Part shown: positions 1-13,700 of the stretch, in pieces
How positions within the stretch are numbered: the first letter of the stretch is position 1
Layout: every line of letters starts with the position of its first letter
Assembly: GCA_013423385.1 (NCBI GenBank)
Contig: BLZA01000049.1
Coordinates: 434,001 to 498,000 of the forward strand
Direction of reading: 5' to 3'
Origin: Naganishia liquefaciens
Lineage: Eukaryota > Basidiomycota > Tremellomycetes > Filobasidiales > Filobasidiaceae
DNA length: 64,000 nt
Program-made: the position numbers and the translations under genes
The notes under the pieces: generated by a model
Seen by the model: the letters and a program-made list of their open reading frames with translations, nothing else
Told to the model about the DNA's origin: nothing
Database searches by the model: none

Positions 1-310
1 TCTCGCAATGCGACTTCAAAGATAGCCCTGTAGTACCAGGTTGCGGGACTAATGCACACGTAATGATATGGGCCTCAATCGAACCGCTCTTGCGTGACGC
101 CGTCGACAGAGCAAGCCTCTACTCTCGATACAGCGGGGCCGCGGGGCCTAATCCCGCCATAGCTGATCACAGTACAATATGGTATTAAACACATACATAA
201 ACTCCCCATTTGTAGGGCCCCAGGCAATAAGATTCCTCGGGGCGACCTTAAAGGCCGGCCTCTCCGCATACAACAAACATACTAGACATGACCTCGACCA
301 TCCGCTCCAC
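1..310. other. Left-edge intergenic sequence
   Basis: This stretch lies downstream of the first minus-strand gene. I see no open frame with protein-like content, no tRNA-like fold and no repeat. It probably holds the 3' untranslated region of that gene and spacer. Confidence 0.4.
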
Positions 311-2315
311 CTAGAACATGTTCTGGAACATGGCATGCGCTGGCTCATGCGCAATCTTGAGTGCCCGGTCTAGCCATTCCACATCAGCCGCGTTTCGCGA
401 GAAGAGCCGTTTAATCCCTGCCGCGCAAGACTCACCCTTGACCTTGATCGTGTACAAGAAATCCGCGACGACCTCACCCTCACGCTGCATGCCTCCCGTT
501 CCACCCATCATCACCTGCCCCGCTGACGCCGGGTTCACGCCGGGTCCTTGGACGGTCTGTCCTCCGCCGGCCGCCAGGGCCGCACACCAATCCCGGGCGG
601 CATGCTCGGCAAAGATGGTGTGTGCGAGGGCGAGGTCGGACAGGATCGGACGGTAGCGCGGTGAAGAGGAGGAAGTGGACGAGGAGGTGGAGGGTGTCGG
701 GGAGGGGGAGGAGCGAGTTTGGCGGTGTGTGTGGGCAAGGGACGTTCCGGCTGGTAAGGGACGGCGATTGGAGCGACGGAGGGCGGGCGCGGAGGAGTCA
801 TTATCGTCTTCGTCGTCTTCCTCGTTGTCGACTTCGTTGGCTGCGGCGGCGGCGGCGGCGGTGTTGTCGTCTTGTTTAGCCTTTGCGTCATCGACGTCCA
901 TCTTGGTATCCGCGGTCGCTTCTGTTTCCCCGACCACTTGCGCGCCGGCCTCGTCCTTTTCACCTCGAACATCCTGCGCGCCCTCGCCTTCCTGCTCCGT
1001 CTCCTTCTCCTGCCCCTCGCCGTCCTTCTCCCCTACATCCTCCTTGCCCCTCCTGCGCTTCCCCTCCCTGATCACCGGCAGCCCGGGACCGATGCCAATC
1101 CCGATCCCATAGGGGACCGACGCGGACGCCGACGCGCCACCTGCAACGCTGCTGCTGCTCGTCGCGGCGGCGTTTGTCTGTCCGGGGAGATGCTGCATCA
1201 GAGGATGCGGCGCGACGGGTTCCTCGATCGTCGGAAATGAGTAGAGCTTGTGGGCTGCGTTGAAAGAGAAGATCTGTCAGTTGGTGTTGTGGGACGTGGT
1301 CAGGGTTGCCAAAGAAGGGACGTACGATCGCACGCGCGGGCCGAGGGGTCGAATGGGTTCTTGATGAAGTGGGTGCCGAACGGCGGGAGGGCTTTGTTGC
1401 GTTCGAGGTAGTCAAAGATGGTCGCCGTCGGGAGCGTGGTAAAGTCGACCTGGGAAGAGCGTCAGTGGAACGATTTCGTGCGTGGGGCATGAGGGATGCG
1501 ATCAAGCTTGCCGTCTCTCGCGCGACGACTACAGAGTCGTACGCGATGCCGACGTCGCGTCCGCCAATGGTTCCGAAAGACATGATCGCCCTTCATCGTC
1601 TAATCAACAACACCGAGAGCCAAGAACTCACATGATACCGCATGCCCTCAATCACTCCGACCGGTTCCCTCCTGACGCCCGCGTCTCTCTCACCTCTGTC
1701 ATCCACAATCCCTTCCCCATCTCCATCCGCGGTCGACACCATGCTCATCGACATTGCCGCCGCCGTCGCTGCCTTTCTCCCCTCTCTCTCCGCCCTGGCC
1801 GCAGCATTCCGGGCATTCCGAGCGGCATTCGAATTGCTACTTCGTGCAGGTTGAGGTGCAGGCGTCGGGTCGTCCGCCGCCGGGTCCGGTTTCCGTCGTT
1901 TCGGGCCGGGCGGATTCCGTTTTTTAGCGGGTTGCGCGGCTGGTTCTGGGTCGATGCTTGGCTGCGGCGGCGGCGGCGGCTGAGCTGCTGGTGCTGCTGC
2001 TGCTGGTGGTAGTGGTACTGCTGATGACGGTGCAGTAAGAGGAGGAGCAGCGTATAACGGCTGCGGCGCTGCGGCAGGGATGGCCGGGAGAAGAGCGTCC
2101 CATGGCTGATGCGTCGCATGGCCCTGCAGCGGCTGCGCGAACGAGGCCCAGTGGGTGCCCTGTGGCGGGAGGGCTTCGCGGGATCGGCGCGGGGCGGTGA
2201 GTGATGGGGGCACTGTCGAGGTCATGCCTGGGGGGAAGGACATGGTGGATTGGACTCGAGGGAACAAGGGAGGGAGGGAGGAGGGGGAGGACGAGGTGAT
2301 CATGTCGAGCAGCAT
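311..2315 (-). CDS. Possible SAP30-type Sin3-binding nuclear protein
   Basis: The model has three exons (2315-1632, 1449-1326, 1254-311) and gives 583 residues. The first 200 residues are low in complexity, rich in Pro, Ala and Ser, with a basic patch near residues 130-145 (PAKKRNPPGPKRRKP). After the first intron comes the segment YHVDFTTLPTATIFDYLERN, which resembles the start of the Sin3-binding domain of SAP30 subunits of histone deacetylase complexes. A long acidic, Ala-rich linker follows. The last 110 residues look folded and end at a normal stop. Intron 1 is 182 nt, long for this window. The start could also be the inner ATG at 2243. The SAP30 link rests on one short motif. Otherwise this is an unrecognised nuclear protein. 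Confidence 0.55.
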
Positions 2316-2488
2316 GGCAGACCCGCTCGCGCTTTGCTTCCGCTCGCTGTCTCACCCGCCCGGCCGCCGGTCCAACGCAAGAGGGATCATTATTGGCTCG
2401 GGGCCTCGCCCAGCCTCATAGCGAATCGTCCATGGGTCTCGACAGTCATGATACAACCATTCGTCTGCAGATCGTCCTCTCACGCCGC

Positions 2489-5067
2489 TCACTTCTTGCC
2501 CTTGCCCTTGCCGGCCTTGCGCCGCACCTGTATCACCTGCACGGCCGACGGCGCGCCCGTCGGTTGATGGAGCGCTTCGCTCCCGGGCGGCGCAGGGGCA
2601 GGCCCAGGCGCAGGCGCAGGTGCAGGTGCAGGCAAACCCTTGGCTTGCCCCGCCAGCACACTCAGCCACGAGTCCCCGACCTCGGTCCGCAATGCCTCCA
2701 TCCGTTTCCGAAGATCTTCGCCGCCTTCCGTCGATGTCGCTTCCGGCAAAGGTGAGCGCGTCTCGGCGGTCGGCCCGTCGACCTCGGTCTTGGAATGGCC
2801 GTTGCCGTTGCCGTTTTGATGGCCTGGTGTTGGCGTCGTCTCGTCGACATTGGCAATCGGGCTCTCCAACGCGTCCTCGAGCGCCAGCTTTACTCGGTCA
2901 CCCCTAGGCTCCGGGTCGACTGCCAGCTCCCGTGCCGTCGATTCGAGTTCCACGATCCGCTGTTTTCGGCGTGATTTCGGTGTCGGTGTCGTCGTCGGTG
3001 TCGTCGTCCATGTGGAAACGTCCTGCGGTCCCAACCGACTCGATAATGTTGTCGCTCCCGTATCGGGCCTTTCCGTGGGCGCGCGCAAACTCGCCGCCAA
3101 TTCCCTTCCGCTCGCCCTCCTCCCCCTGCGCCTGACACGCGCCGCGACGGCCCTCCGTTCCGCCCAGGTAGCCAGATACCCGTCCAGGCTCAATCTCTCC
3201 ATCACATCTTCTCCTTGCTCCACGACAAATGCCTCCCAAACGCGCACCTTCCACCGCGCATCTTCGTTGTCCTCTGCCGTCGTAAAAGGGTTACCGGCGG
3301 CCCACACCTCGCGCAGCCATGGCAGCGTTGCCAGCCGCGACAATTCATCGACGTCGTGAAGGGTATTATGACGCACGTCCACCCTTTGCAATTCGCGCAG
3401 CGCATCCAGCCCTGCCAGGCAATCAATCTTGTTGTCGCGCAAGTTCAGAGCGCGCACGCATGGCACAAGCTTGACGGCGTTGCGAACCGACGTGACGAGA
3501 TTTGTGCGGAAGTTGAGCGACTGGAGAGCCGTCAGCTGTGCGAGTGTCGCAGGCAGGGCGTTGAGGAGGTTGCCCGAGACGTCGAGATGCGTCAGCGTGG
3601 ACGATATATAGCCATCTGGCAGGGGGAATGTCAAGAGTGACGTGTTCGGAAGGGAGAGGTATTGAAGTGACGGGAAACGTATCGTGGTCGGGGTGTTCTC
3701 CTCATGCGCTTCGCAGAGAAGATCCTCGAGCCAGTCTTCGCCATCGGGGACGTCCTTGATCGTCAACGCTTTAAGGCCCGGTAGCGTTGGTATGATCACG
3801 GCGCGGGGGTCCAAGCCGTCGAGTTCGAGGCTGGGGCACAGATGGATCAGCACGCGGTCATGGAGCGATGGGAGGTGGAAGCAGAAACTTGTAAAAACAT
3901 TCGCTGATATCGATCGTGGCGGGATGCGATCGCTACTCTTCGTCATTGCCCGATGTCATGCATGCAGCATGTGGACTAGACGAAATCGCGCCCTCCATCG
4001 GCATCTGCCTTGACGGACGGCGCGTTCCCGCGCTTCCAGATATTGTCGACGGTGGAGTGCTCGCGACGTCTCTCGGCTTTTGCATATCACATGCATGACC
4101 GTCCGCTTTCATCGGGCGGCGGGCGGTGCACAACGACCTTGTTGACCGGCCTTTCAAGAGACCCGGGAAACTCACCTGACAAGACTTCTAAAGATCGCCA
4201 AAGGCACTCTGACGTCGAGCCCTCCTAGCCGTGTATACACGCCTTGTTGATCCAGGTCCTCGATCCTCGGGTCGCTCGTCGTTGGCGCGGGAACACATAG
4301 CGAGGGAAGGAGCGTGAGAGCGGCGAATAGCGCCTTGAGGGTTGTTTCTGCCGTGCTGGTGTGTCAGCCATGCCCCAAAAGAGGGAAAGAACGGGAAGCA
4401 AGCTGGTCTACTCACCGATATCCAATGCCGCCTCCTTGCGCTTTGTTCCACCGCCGAACCAACTCGTCCAGCTGTCTGCCTTGCGTCCTCCGCCACCACC
4501 GGCAAAGGCACCTCCAACGCTTCGCAGACTGCCCACCCAGCTCCTCACGCTCGCGACATCCCCCTCGCGCACTTGTCCGTCCGCGCCGTCCGGTGAAGCT
4601 GCGGGATGAACCGCGACGCCCGTGGGCAGTGCGACGTCTGTCGGTCTGATGAGCGGTGATGTCGAGATGGCGGGTGTTGTGGATGCTTGAAACATTAACA
4701 GCAGAAACAAGATGCGATCCGGGGGAAGCCTCAGTGTGAGAGGTTTCCGTGCCCGGTGGCTGACATGCTGCTGCTGGGCTGCTGCGGCGGCGGGTGCGCC
4801 TGCTGCCGAGGATAGTCCCAGGCTGAAGACGGTGGCGAGTGCGGGATTCAAGGGAGCGGACGATGGGTCGAGGCCGAGCGTGGCGATCGTGTATGTCTGT
4901 TGCCAGAGACTTCCCGCGGTCGTGTCTGTGGCCGTGTCTGTGGCCGTGCCCGTGGCCGATGAAGGTGCGGCGGCGGCGTGCGGTGGTGCGGCAAGACGGG
5001 ACTTGTGGGTGTCGAGATACTTGAGGAGCTTGACGAGGTAGGCATCGCCCCGTATTGGCGGGGCCAT
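2489..5067 (-). CDS. Fungal leucine-rich-repeat protein of unknown role
   Basis: Three exons (5067-4416, 4347-4176, 3830-2489) give 721 residues. The N-terminal half carries the pattern seen in a widespread fungal LRR family: a start like MAPPIRGDAYLVKLLKYL, a glycine-rich WTSWFGGG segment, then an ALFAALTLLPSLCV helix. Joining exon 2 to exon 3 gives IFRSLVSLELDGLDPR, where repeat-type Leu spacing begins. About eight LRRs follow, for example LQYLSLPNTSLLTF and VRALNLRDNKIDCL. The tail is disordered, with PAPAPA repeats and a basic end (KAGKGKGKK). The second intron is 345 nt, the longest among the recognised genes here, and a small exon inside it cannot be excluded. An ATG at 3946 opens the last exon's frame, but the splice join is better supported. 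The function is unknown. Confidence 0.75.
4914..4962. repeat. Short imperfect tandem repeat in the LRR gene
   Basis: Imperfect copies of a 12-base unit (close to GTGTCTGTGGCC) lie inside exon 1 of the LRR gene. They encode a run of Thr, Ala and Asp on the minus strand. Confidence 0.6.
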
Positions 5068-5310
5068 CGTTGGCTGCAAAGGTCGAGGGGGGGGGAAGAG
5101 ATGTGAATCGCGAGGGCAAGATATCCCCCCTCCCCCTCCCCCCGGTGGATGCGGATGCAAATGAACGGGTTGAGATTCGAGCGGGCGCGGATGCAAATCA
5201 GCACAGGCGACTTGGGTTGTTGGCTTGCAATCAATCGGTTGACCGTCATTCCACATTCCACATTCCATCCAGCGGATATTCCTCCCCGTCCACCCCATCC
5301 ACATGCCCCT

Positions 5311-7025
<1,715 letters not shown>

Positions 7026-9193
7026 TCGGCTTTGTATGGAGGGCTTTCGAGGTGTATCCGCGGGGGGTGGGGGGGGGGAGGGGGAGGGCGAGTGTGTTCG
7101 ATGGCCTCACGAGATGGTAAAGAAAGTAAGAGTCGGGAGAGGACCATCTTGTTGCCTCTTCGAGTCCAGTTCTTAGCAACGCTTACAACGAACGGAATGC
7201 ACTGGTCGATCAGCGCAAGCTCGCGTCGGCCTGTGGCTGTTCACAGGAGTGTACAGGCTAGTATTTCATCAAGCTCTAATAACACTACAGTCATGGTTCG
7301 GGACCACCGATGCAAGCCTCTAAATTTGGGGACCGCATCGGGACCGCGCTCGAGAATACACTCAGTGGTCAGCACTAGTAGCGTCCGTGCGTCGCGATCC
7401 CTCCGCAGGCATTGACTCTGGTGCAATATCGCATTAGGCTTCACGAATTCCTATCACCGGAGACGTGATTTGCCATCGCTGCTACGGCCCTCCCTTGAGC
7501 CCGCGTTTTCGCTCTTTTTCCCTGTGGGCAGTGGCGGTGAAAGGAGAAAAAACGATGGATGATTGTGGACACATAAAGCAATGTAAGAATAGAGCTCTGG
7601 GACAAAATCATGGGAAAAATGATGGACCCACTTCGATCGTACCAAAGTCATGAGCTGCCGGCATTCGTCCTTTGGGCAGAAGCTACTCGCAGGAGCTTTG
7701 ACCTTCTGTCCGCACCTGGGTTTCGCGCACTGGCGCTCCTTCCATTTGATGCTAAGGCGACGGTAGTAATTTCAAGCTCGCCGTGTCAGGAAACATCAAC
7801 CATGAATTGGCTTACTTCTTTTTCCGCTCCATCAGATATGCCGACACCGTCAGGTACGTCGTCTTGCTGTAAGCTAGAGCAGCCAGCTCCAACCCTCTAT
7901 ACGCTGCATACAATGGTTTCCGGGCCTCTGTGCTCCATCTCGTTTTCCGTTCTGGTTTCTCGTGCAGTTCTGCCGTCGTGTTCAATGACTGATGTCGCTA
8001 GACAGACGGCTGGGAAGACTTACGTGGCTCTATGTCCGTACTACAAGCGGAAGAAACCGATGGGCCCATGCGCTTATCGCTTGACGTGAATGAGAACTCG
8101 AAGCTTTGCGAAATCACGTACGTTACGTCAAGGGAAAGATGAAGCAATGATTAGCTGCATGTTCTTCCTAATAGGAACCGGCCTATCGGAGAACATTGTG
8201 TTGCAAAACAGCAATGTCTGGCCTGTGATATGCTGTACTTGACACTTACAGATTCGAAGACGAGGCGGTAGGAAGAGGATCGACGGTTTGGACTTCGAGA
8301 TTGCCGAAACAAGAGGAAAAGGACGGCAAGGTGGGTCGTAATGCTACTGACTCCTCGTCTCCGAACGACTGATGAATCGGTGCCAGTGTTGTCAGCTCTT
8401 GCCTTGGACTGCTGTTTGCTATGTTGAAGTCATTTCGGAGGTCTCCGCAAGGTCAAAGAGCCAGTAGAGAATCGCGAAAGACAGGTAGTCACGTACGGAT
8501 GTTCCCGGTGGCTTGGCTGGACGCCTTGTTCTACACCTGCAGTCTATATACATCCAGCCATGGATCGATCACGTCCTTTGCGGTAGAGTTGAAAGGAGGT
8601 ATCGCAGGGAAACACGCCAAGACCCGCCGAGGGCAGCCCAGTGCTCGATGCTTGCTACATGGTGCCATTCGCGAGGCGAAGAATCGGCATGATGTGGTAA
8701 TGTTATGCCTATATCTGCTCTGGGCGCTGTTCCTTTGACAAATGTCCCTGTGACTATCCACGTCCGTGGCTACTTTCGTGTTACATAAGAGCCACAGGAC
8801 ACATTACTCAAGACAAGAGGCCGGCTGGCGCCCGACTCGGATATCAAGCCCTGCTGATCCGAATCACCAAAGCCGAAGCCCTTTATCGTCCACGATGGAG
8901 CGAGATCCGAATGAGGTAGCATCTGCTTACTTTCTCTGCACCGTTAGCGAGCCAACGTGTAAGGTCGTGACGAGTACATGATCTGCATCAGAACATGTAG
9001 GATTTCGAAGGTGCAGGTTTATGGCAGACAAAGTGCTCAAGTGGCAATTGCGGCCAGCCCGCGCGCGACGGCGGTTGCAGTCAACAAGTTCACGAAGACC
9101 GAGGTTGGTACCGTACATCAATAAAGATTGTATACTTTTGACAACTGATGAGGCAGTATCCTACTGCTGTTACAATGTGTGACGACCAAAAAC
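7026..9193. other. Long intergenic stretch with no recognised gene
   Basis: The start holds a G-rich tract (7061-7088) in the 3' region of the coiled-coil gene. The rest carries only short open frames on both strands, with no family signal and no convincing exon chain. The longest is a 159-codon plus-strand frame at 7610-8089 of ordinary composition, which I do not call. No tRNA-type box A and box B pair was found. Confidence 0.5.
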
Positions 9194-10789
9194 CTAAGCG
9201 TCCGACTTCTTCTCGAGGAAGTCGGTCTCGTCCTTCTTCTCGCCACCGAATCCAAGCTCGGCAGCGGGGTACTCCTCCTCGTCTTGCGGAAGGTGCTGGA
9301 CGGCCTTGGCAGCGCCAAACTTGCGTCCTTCCTTGTTCCAAGCCCAAAGGGCGAAGCCAGCGATTTCAATGAAAAGAGGCAAGCAGATCCAGAAAGAGAC
9401 TCGGGTGTTGGCAGAGTCGGCGATCGCGGCTTGGATGGGAGGGAGCACGGCACCTCCGGATACACCTGCAATAAAGAAAAGACAGGATAACATCAGCACA
9501 AAGTTTGGAAAATCGTTTTGTGTGGGATTTGGCACTCACCCATGACCAAAAGACCTGCTCCTCGTCGGGTGTGTCGTCCAAGTCCGGAAGTACCCGTGAC
9601 GAAGATGACCGGGTACATGATAGACTCGAAGAACATGATGATCATCGTGCAGACGACGCCGGGCATGCCGTGCAAGGTAGAGATGAGGACGATCAAGACG
9701 CAGCAGATGATTGAGTAGAGGCCGAGAAGCAGAGGAGCGCTCATGACGGCGAGCAAGGCGGTGCCGAAGAATCGACCGACAGTGAACAAGATCAAACCGT
9801 AGGAGAGGAATTGCGAAGCCTTGGCGTCGGTAAGACCTCCGTTCTCGTGGGCGTAGTTGATAAAGAAGGTACCGATGGTGACCTGGGCGCCGACGTAGCA
9901 GAACTGAGTGACGAAACCGAACGGAGCTCGGGTCTTCCAGAAGCCCTTGTCAGCGACTTCATCAGAGTTACCGGCGGCGGCGAGAGCCTCGGCTTCAGCC
10001 TGCAAGGCACCTTCAGAGACTTCGGGCAGAGGGGTGAAGACAAAGGCGGTGGCAACGGCGACACCGAGAAGCGCGACAGCGAGGTAGACGTATTGCACGG
10101 TAGTCAAGTCGTCCGCGTGAGCACCGGAGAAGAAGTACTTGGAGGCGATCAAGGGACCGGTGAAAGACGCAACACCGTTGAAAGACTGGGAGAACTGCAG
10201 TCGGAAGTTGGCAACGTTGATGGGGGGCATGACCGACACGTAGGAGTTGGCAGCGGTTTCCAAGGTGGCCAAACCACAAGCAATGACTGCCGTGCAGGCG
10301 ACGAAACCACCAAAGATGGCTTGCTTGTTGTTAGAAGTCAACGAGGCCTTGGCGACGGGCCAGAAGAGGATGGCACCGAGAGCGTAAAGAGCAAGACCCA
10401 TGATGATCGTCTTCTTGTAACCGAATCGCTTCATGACCTCGGCGGCAACGGGAGAGAAGGCAAAGTAACCGATACCGACTGAAAAGACAGATTAGCCATG
10501 GTCGTTGGGCACACTCTTTGCACTCACAGTAGGCGACTTGAAGACCGGTGGATTGAAGCTTGGTAATGTGCAGGATGTTTTGGAAGTGCTTGTTCAGAAC
10601 GTCTGCAAAGGTGGTCAGCCTAGCCCGCTCCACTCCATCAGGCAACTCACCAAGAAGACCGTATGCGAAACCCCACAAGAAGAAGAGTGATGTGACAAGA
10701 ATGAAAGCCCACAAGAAGGGTCGAGTGATGAATCCATTTCGGAGGGGGTTGCCACCGGATCCTCCTTGGACCACTGCGCCGCCGGCCAT
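9194..10789 (-). CDS. FucP-like major facilitator sugar symporter
   Basis: Four exons (10789-10651, 10602-10528, 10478-9540, 9465-9194) give 474 residues. The protein belongs to the fucose/glucose-galactose H+ symporter branch of the major facilitator superfamily and should carry a sugar across the plasma membrane. Signs are the first helix LWAFILVTSLFFLWGFAYGL, then GLLDVLNKHFQ just after it, RFGYKKTIIMG in the second to third helix loop, and the SQSFNGVASFTGPLIASK region typical of FucP proteins. About twelve hydrophobic helices can be followed. The last about 60 residues are acidic and cytosolic. The length fits the family. The start ATG (MAGGAVVQGG) lies shortly before helix 1. The substrate cannot be told from sequence alone. 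Confidence 0.9.
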
Positions 10790-13700
10790 TGTGATTAGGG
10801 TTGAGGTTTGAAGAAGAAGAAGAAGAGGTGGTGAAGGGGCGAGAGGATTGGGTCGCTGCAAAGGTGGAGCTCGAAGATGATGGTGAAGGGCAGGACAGCA
10901 AGAAGGAAACGGCCCCAGCAAATTTGTTTATATATCCATCCGTTGAATCGCTCACAACCGTGAGGGGAACCAGGTCAGCGCGTCGTGGGGCATTCCTGGG
11001 GCCAGGGGCCACACATCGCTTCGCTGCGGCGGGGTAGAAAAAACGGCGTCAGCTGAATGAATGACCTGGCGAGGTGTACATGCTGCCGCGCAACCTTACC
11101 GGCGGCAAGTTTCCTCGTGGCCTTCACGCCTTTGCCCTGGTCGCCGTGCGAGCTGCCTTGCGAGACTCTGCCAATTGGGCTGAAGCGAGCAAGGGCTCAA
11201 CGGGACTACTGGGGATCCCGGCAGCGCTTGCAACCCGAGTAGCTGCTGAAACCTCAGCGGCATTTGCGGGATGCGAAGTCTATCGATTTCCCCAGAGCAG
11301 CTCACGGAGGTTTCCAACACTTGCGCTTCTTTTTGTCAGCTTCTTCAGCTGAGCTTCCAGCTGTTTTCCCCAGAGCTTTCGAGCTTTCCTCGATCTTCCG
11401 ATGAGCTGAGCTTGCCGAGGATCGGCGCGACCCATTTGGGTCCGAGCGTCAGCGCTTTCTTCTCGCGTGATGGAAAGCCAAGGGATACAGTTTGTATCAT
11501 TCTGAAATGGTAACTGAGTCCTCGGCTTGTACCTTTGCCTAGCTCTCCGCCTGCTGGTCTGTATCGGGATACCAAGTGTTCGGGCGACAGCTAGCTGCCT
11601 CAGAGGCTTGTCGCTCGGGGAATTGCTCATTGGCCTTATCTTCACAAGGCACCCCTCGTCACCTCCTTGTAGCGCGAAATAGCTCATGCGGCCAAGTAAA
11701 GTGACACGCAGGATACCGCTGTGGGAAGTGCGCCGCGTCGACTCCTTTTACAGACCAGTAGTCACTTCAGACTATTCCAAATCACGCAAAGTCGCTTGCT
11801 TTGCAGAATGACGGCACAAAGGCAAAACCAGCGCGATTCCGCGTTTCGTGCATCCAGTTGTTCGTTCTCATGCTGTATGCGCGTGTTGTGCAAATACGTC
11901 TTCTAGCTTCAGAGAGGTCTTCCCTGCTGTTCTACTAGATGAGGTCTTTGCTGAATGACGCACAAATGGTCAGCCGGTCAAGGGTGCGCGTAGCAGCTTT
12001 GGTGGCAAAACAAAGTCCGCTGTGTCGATGACGCTTGAACACCGGCGGGCCAGTTACCAGCGGAATAGCTGCGGAATGACATTAATGGCGAAAATAGGAT
12101 ATCAATCGCGGACCAGCTGACATCAGCTGTCGAGGGTTTGACAATCGTACAATCGAGCGGACGGCCAACAGACCTGCCAACATACAACGGGTGTATTGAA
12201 TCATTGTCACAGTAACCCAGAAATATGCTTGGTAACCCACTTTGATGGGTCGCAGGCGGTCTACCGCCCTCGCGGCAGCGGCTGTACCTGAAGCCGCGCT
12301 CTGAAACCCCCCGAGCGAAACAGTCGCACGGCGGCACTTGCCTCTTTATGTACAGTATTCACTTGCGCTTGAGTTGCCAAGGCATGAAACGCGGTCAAGT
12401 ACTTGACGCTCAAGCGGCTCTTGGCTGCATGGCATGCGCTTCGAGGACAGCGGCTTTGCGAATAGACTCTGCTAGACTCCATGGCTGACCCGCTGCGGCA
12501 GATCCACATCTGCATTCGTTATCTGTCTCTGCCGATGCACATGTGGCCCATCCCGATATCTGCCGGCGGTAATATCAAAAGCGCTTTCGCAGCGAGAGCT
12601 GCATCGGTGGAAGACCAGCTTGGAGAGCCTTGCAGAGCAGTCACAGTGACAACGTCAGCGGAAACACCCGCCAAGAGGCGCCATGTCTGCCCCGCGCTTC
12701 CACTTACACATTCAGCACGCACGCGGTTGCATGTTCCCAGTCGAATTCACATCGAAAAGTACCGGCGGTCCAGACCAAGCCCCGCAAACACACACGGCTG
12801 GACGTGCATACCGTACATCCTCTGAAGCGAGGGGAACCCGCAAAGTCTGTACTCACTTGCCGCCGGATCTATCAGGTGATGCCATTCCCCACTAGTTGTG
12901 CGACATCCCGCGGCTCCCCAGGCTGGTTCCCCAGGTGGGCTCCCCTCCCTCTGCAAGCGTCGCAGCAAAATGAAGCAAGCGCGCTCGCTCGCCCCAGTCA
13001 CTTTCCCCACTGGATCAGCGCAAAGCAATTGCCGCAAGCCCCTGCAACGGGTGTATCGAGATCACACGAAGACATGTGAAGAACGGCGACTTGATTGAGC
13101 GACGTCAGCTGGGCATACGCGCCAGAGCCAAACCGGCGGCAGAAGTCTCCTTGTGAATGAACTGCGGCAACGTCCCCCAATAGAACGAAGCCTGCTGACT
13201 GGGGTAACGATCGAAGCGCAATGGGCGAGAGGAAATGGATCCGCCGACAATAGGCGATGAGAGGAGGAATGACGGATAGGCGAAGACCGAGAGGCAGTAT
13301 CGATATTGTTTCACGACATTGCGAATGGGTTGGCATGATGCCCGTCACGGCACCCTATCCTCAGCATCGAAACACGGCAGACTGGAGCATGGGCTGGAAA
13401 GCGTCGACCGTATGGATATCAGATCTCAGAAGTGGAAAGAAGGATGGGCTGCCTACTAGGTACGTCGTCCCATTGCACACCGCCAGATCCCCACTTGACC
13501 GACAACGTGCCAATCTCCTTTCCCAGCAGATGTCCGCCGGGGGCGTCTATGCGCAACGACGACGCACGATTGCGAGTCACGGGTACTTGACGGTCCGTCG
13601 TCGCTTGACCACTCGATGTCACTGGTGCAGATCCTCTGCTTTGTCGAAGCATCGGAGTCGTGCGATTCGTCGTCTGTCTGTCGAAATATCACCATAGAGG

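Noticed and set aside
2489-3946. LRR part as a separate gene starting at the ATG at 3946
   Set aside because: The upstream exons carry the N-terminal half typical of the same family, and a strong donor and acceptor join them in frame.
7155-7170. TTCGAGTCC, similar to a tRNA T-loop
   Set aside because: The flanks cannot form T-arm and acceptor pairs, and no D-arm is found on either strand.
7610-8089. 159-codon plus-strand frame in the gene-poor region
   Set aside because: Its composition is ordinary, no exon partner was found, and no family resemblance is visible.
9811-10482. 223-codon plus-strand frame opposite the FucP-like transporter
   Set aside because: It is a shadow of the transporter's main exon. 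The translation is Gly- and Asp-rich without any family pattern.
12108-12128. Short inverted repeat CAGCTGA-CA-TCAGCTG
   Set aside because: Arms of seven bases are expected by chance in this much sequence, and there is no flanking element to suggest a mobile end or operator.
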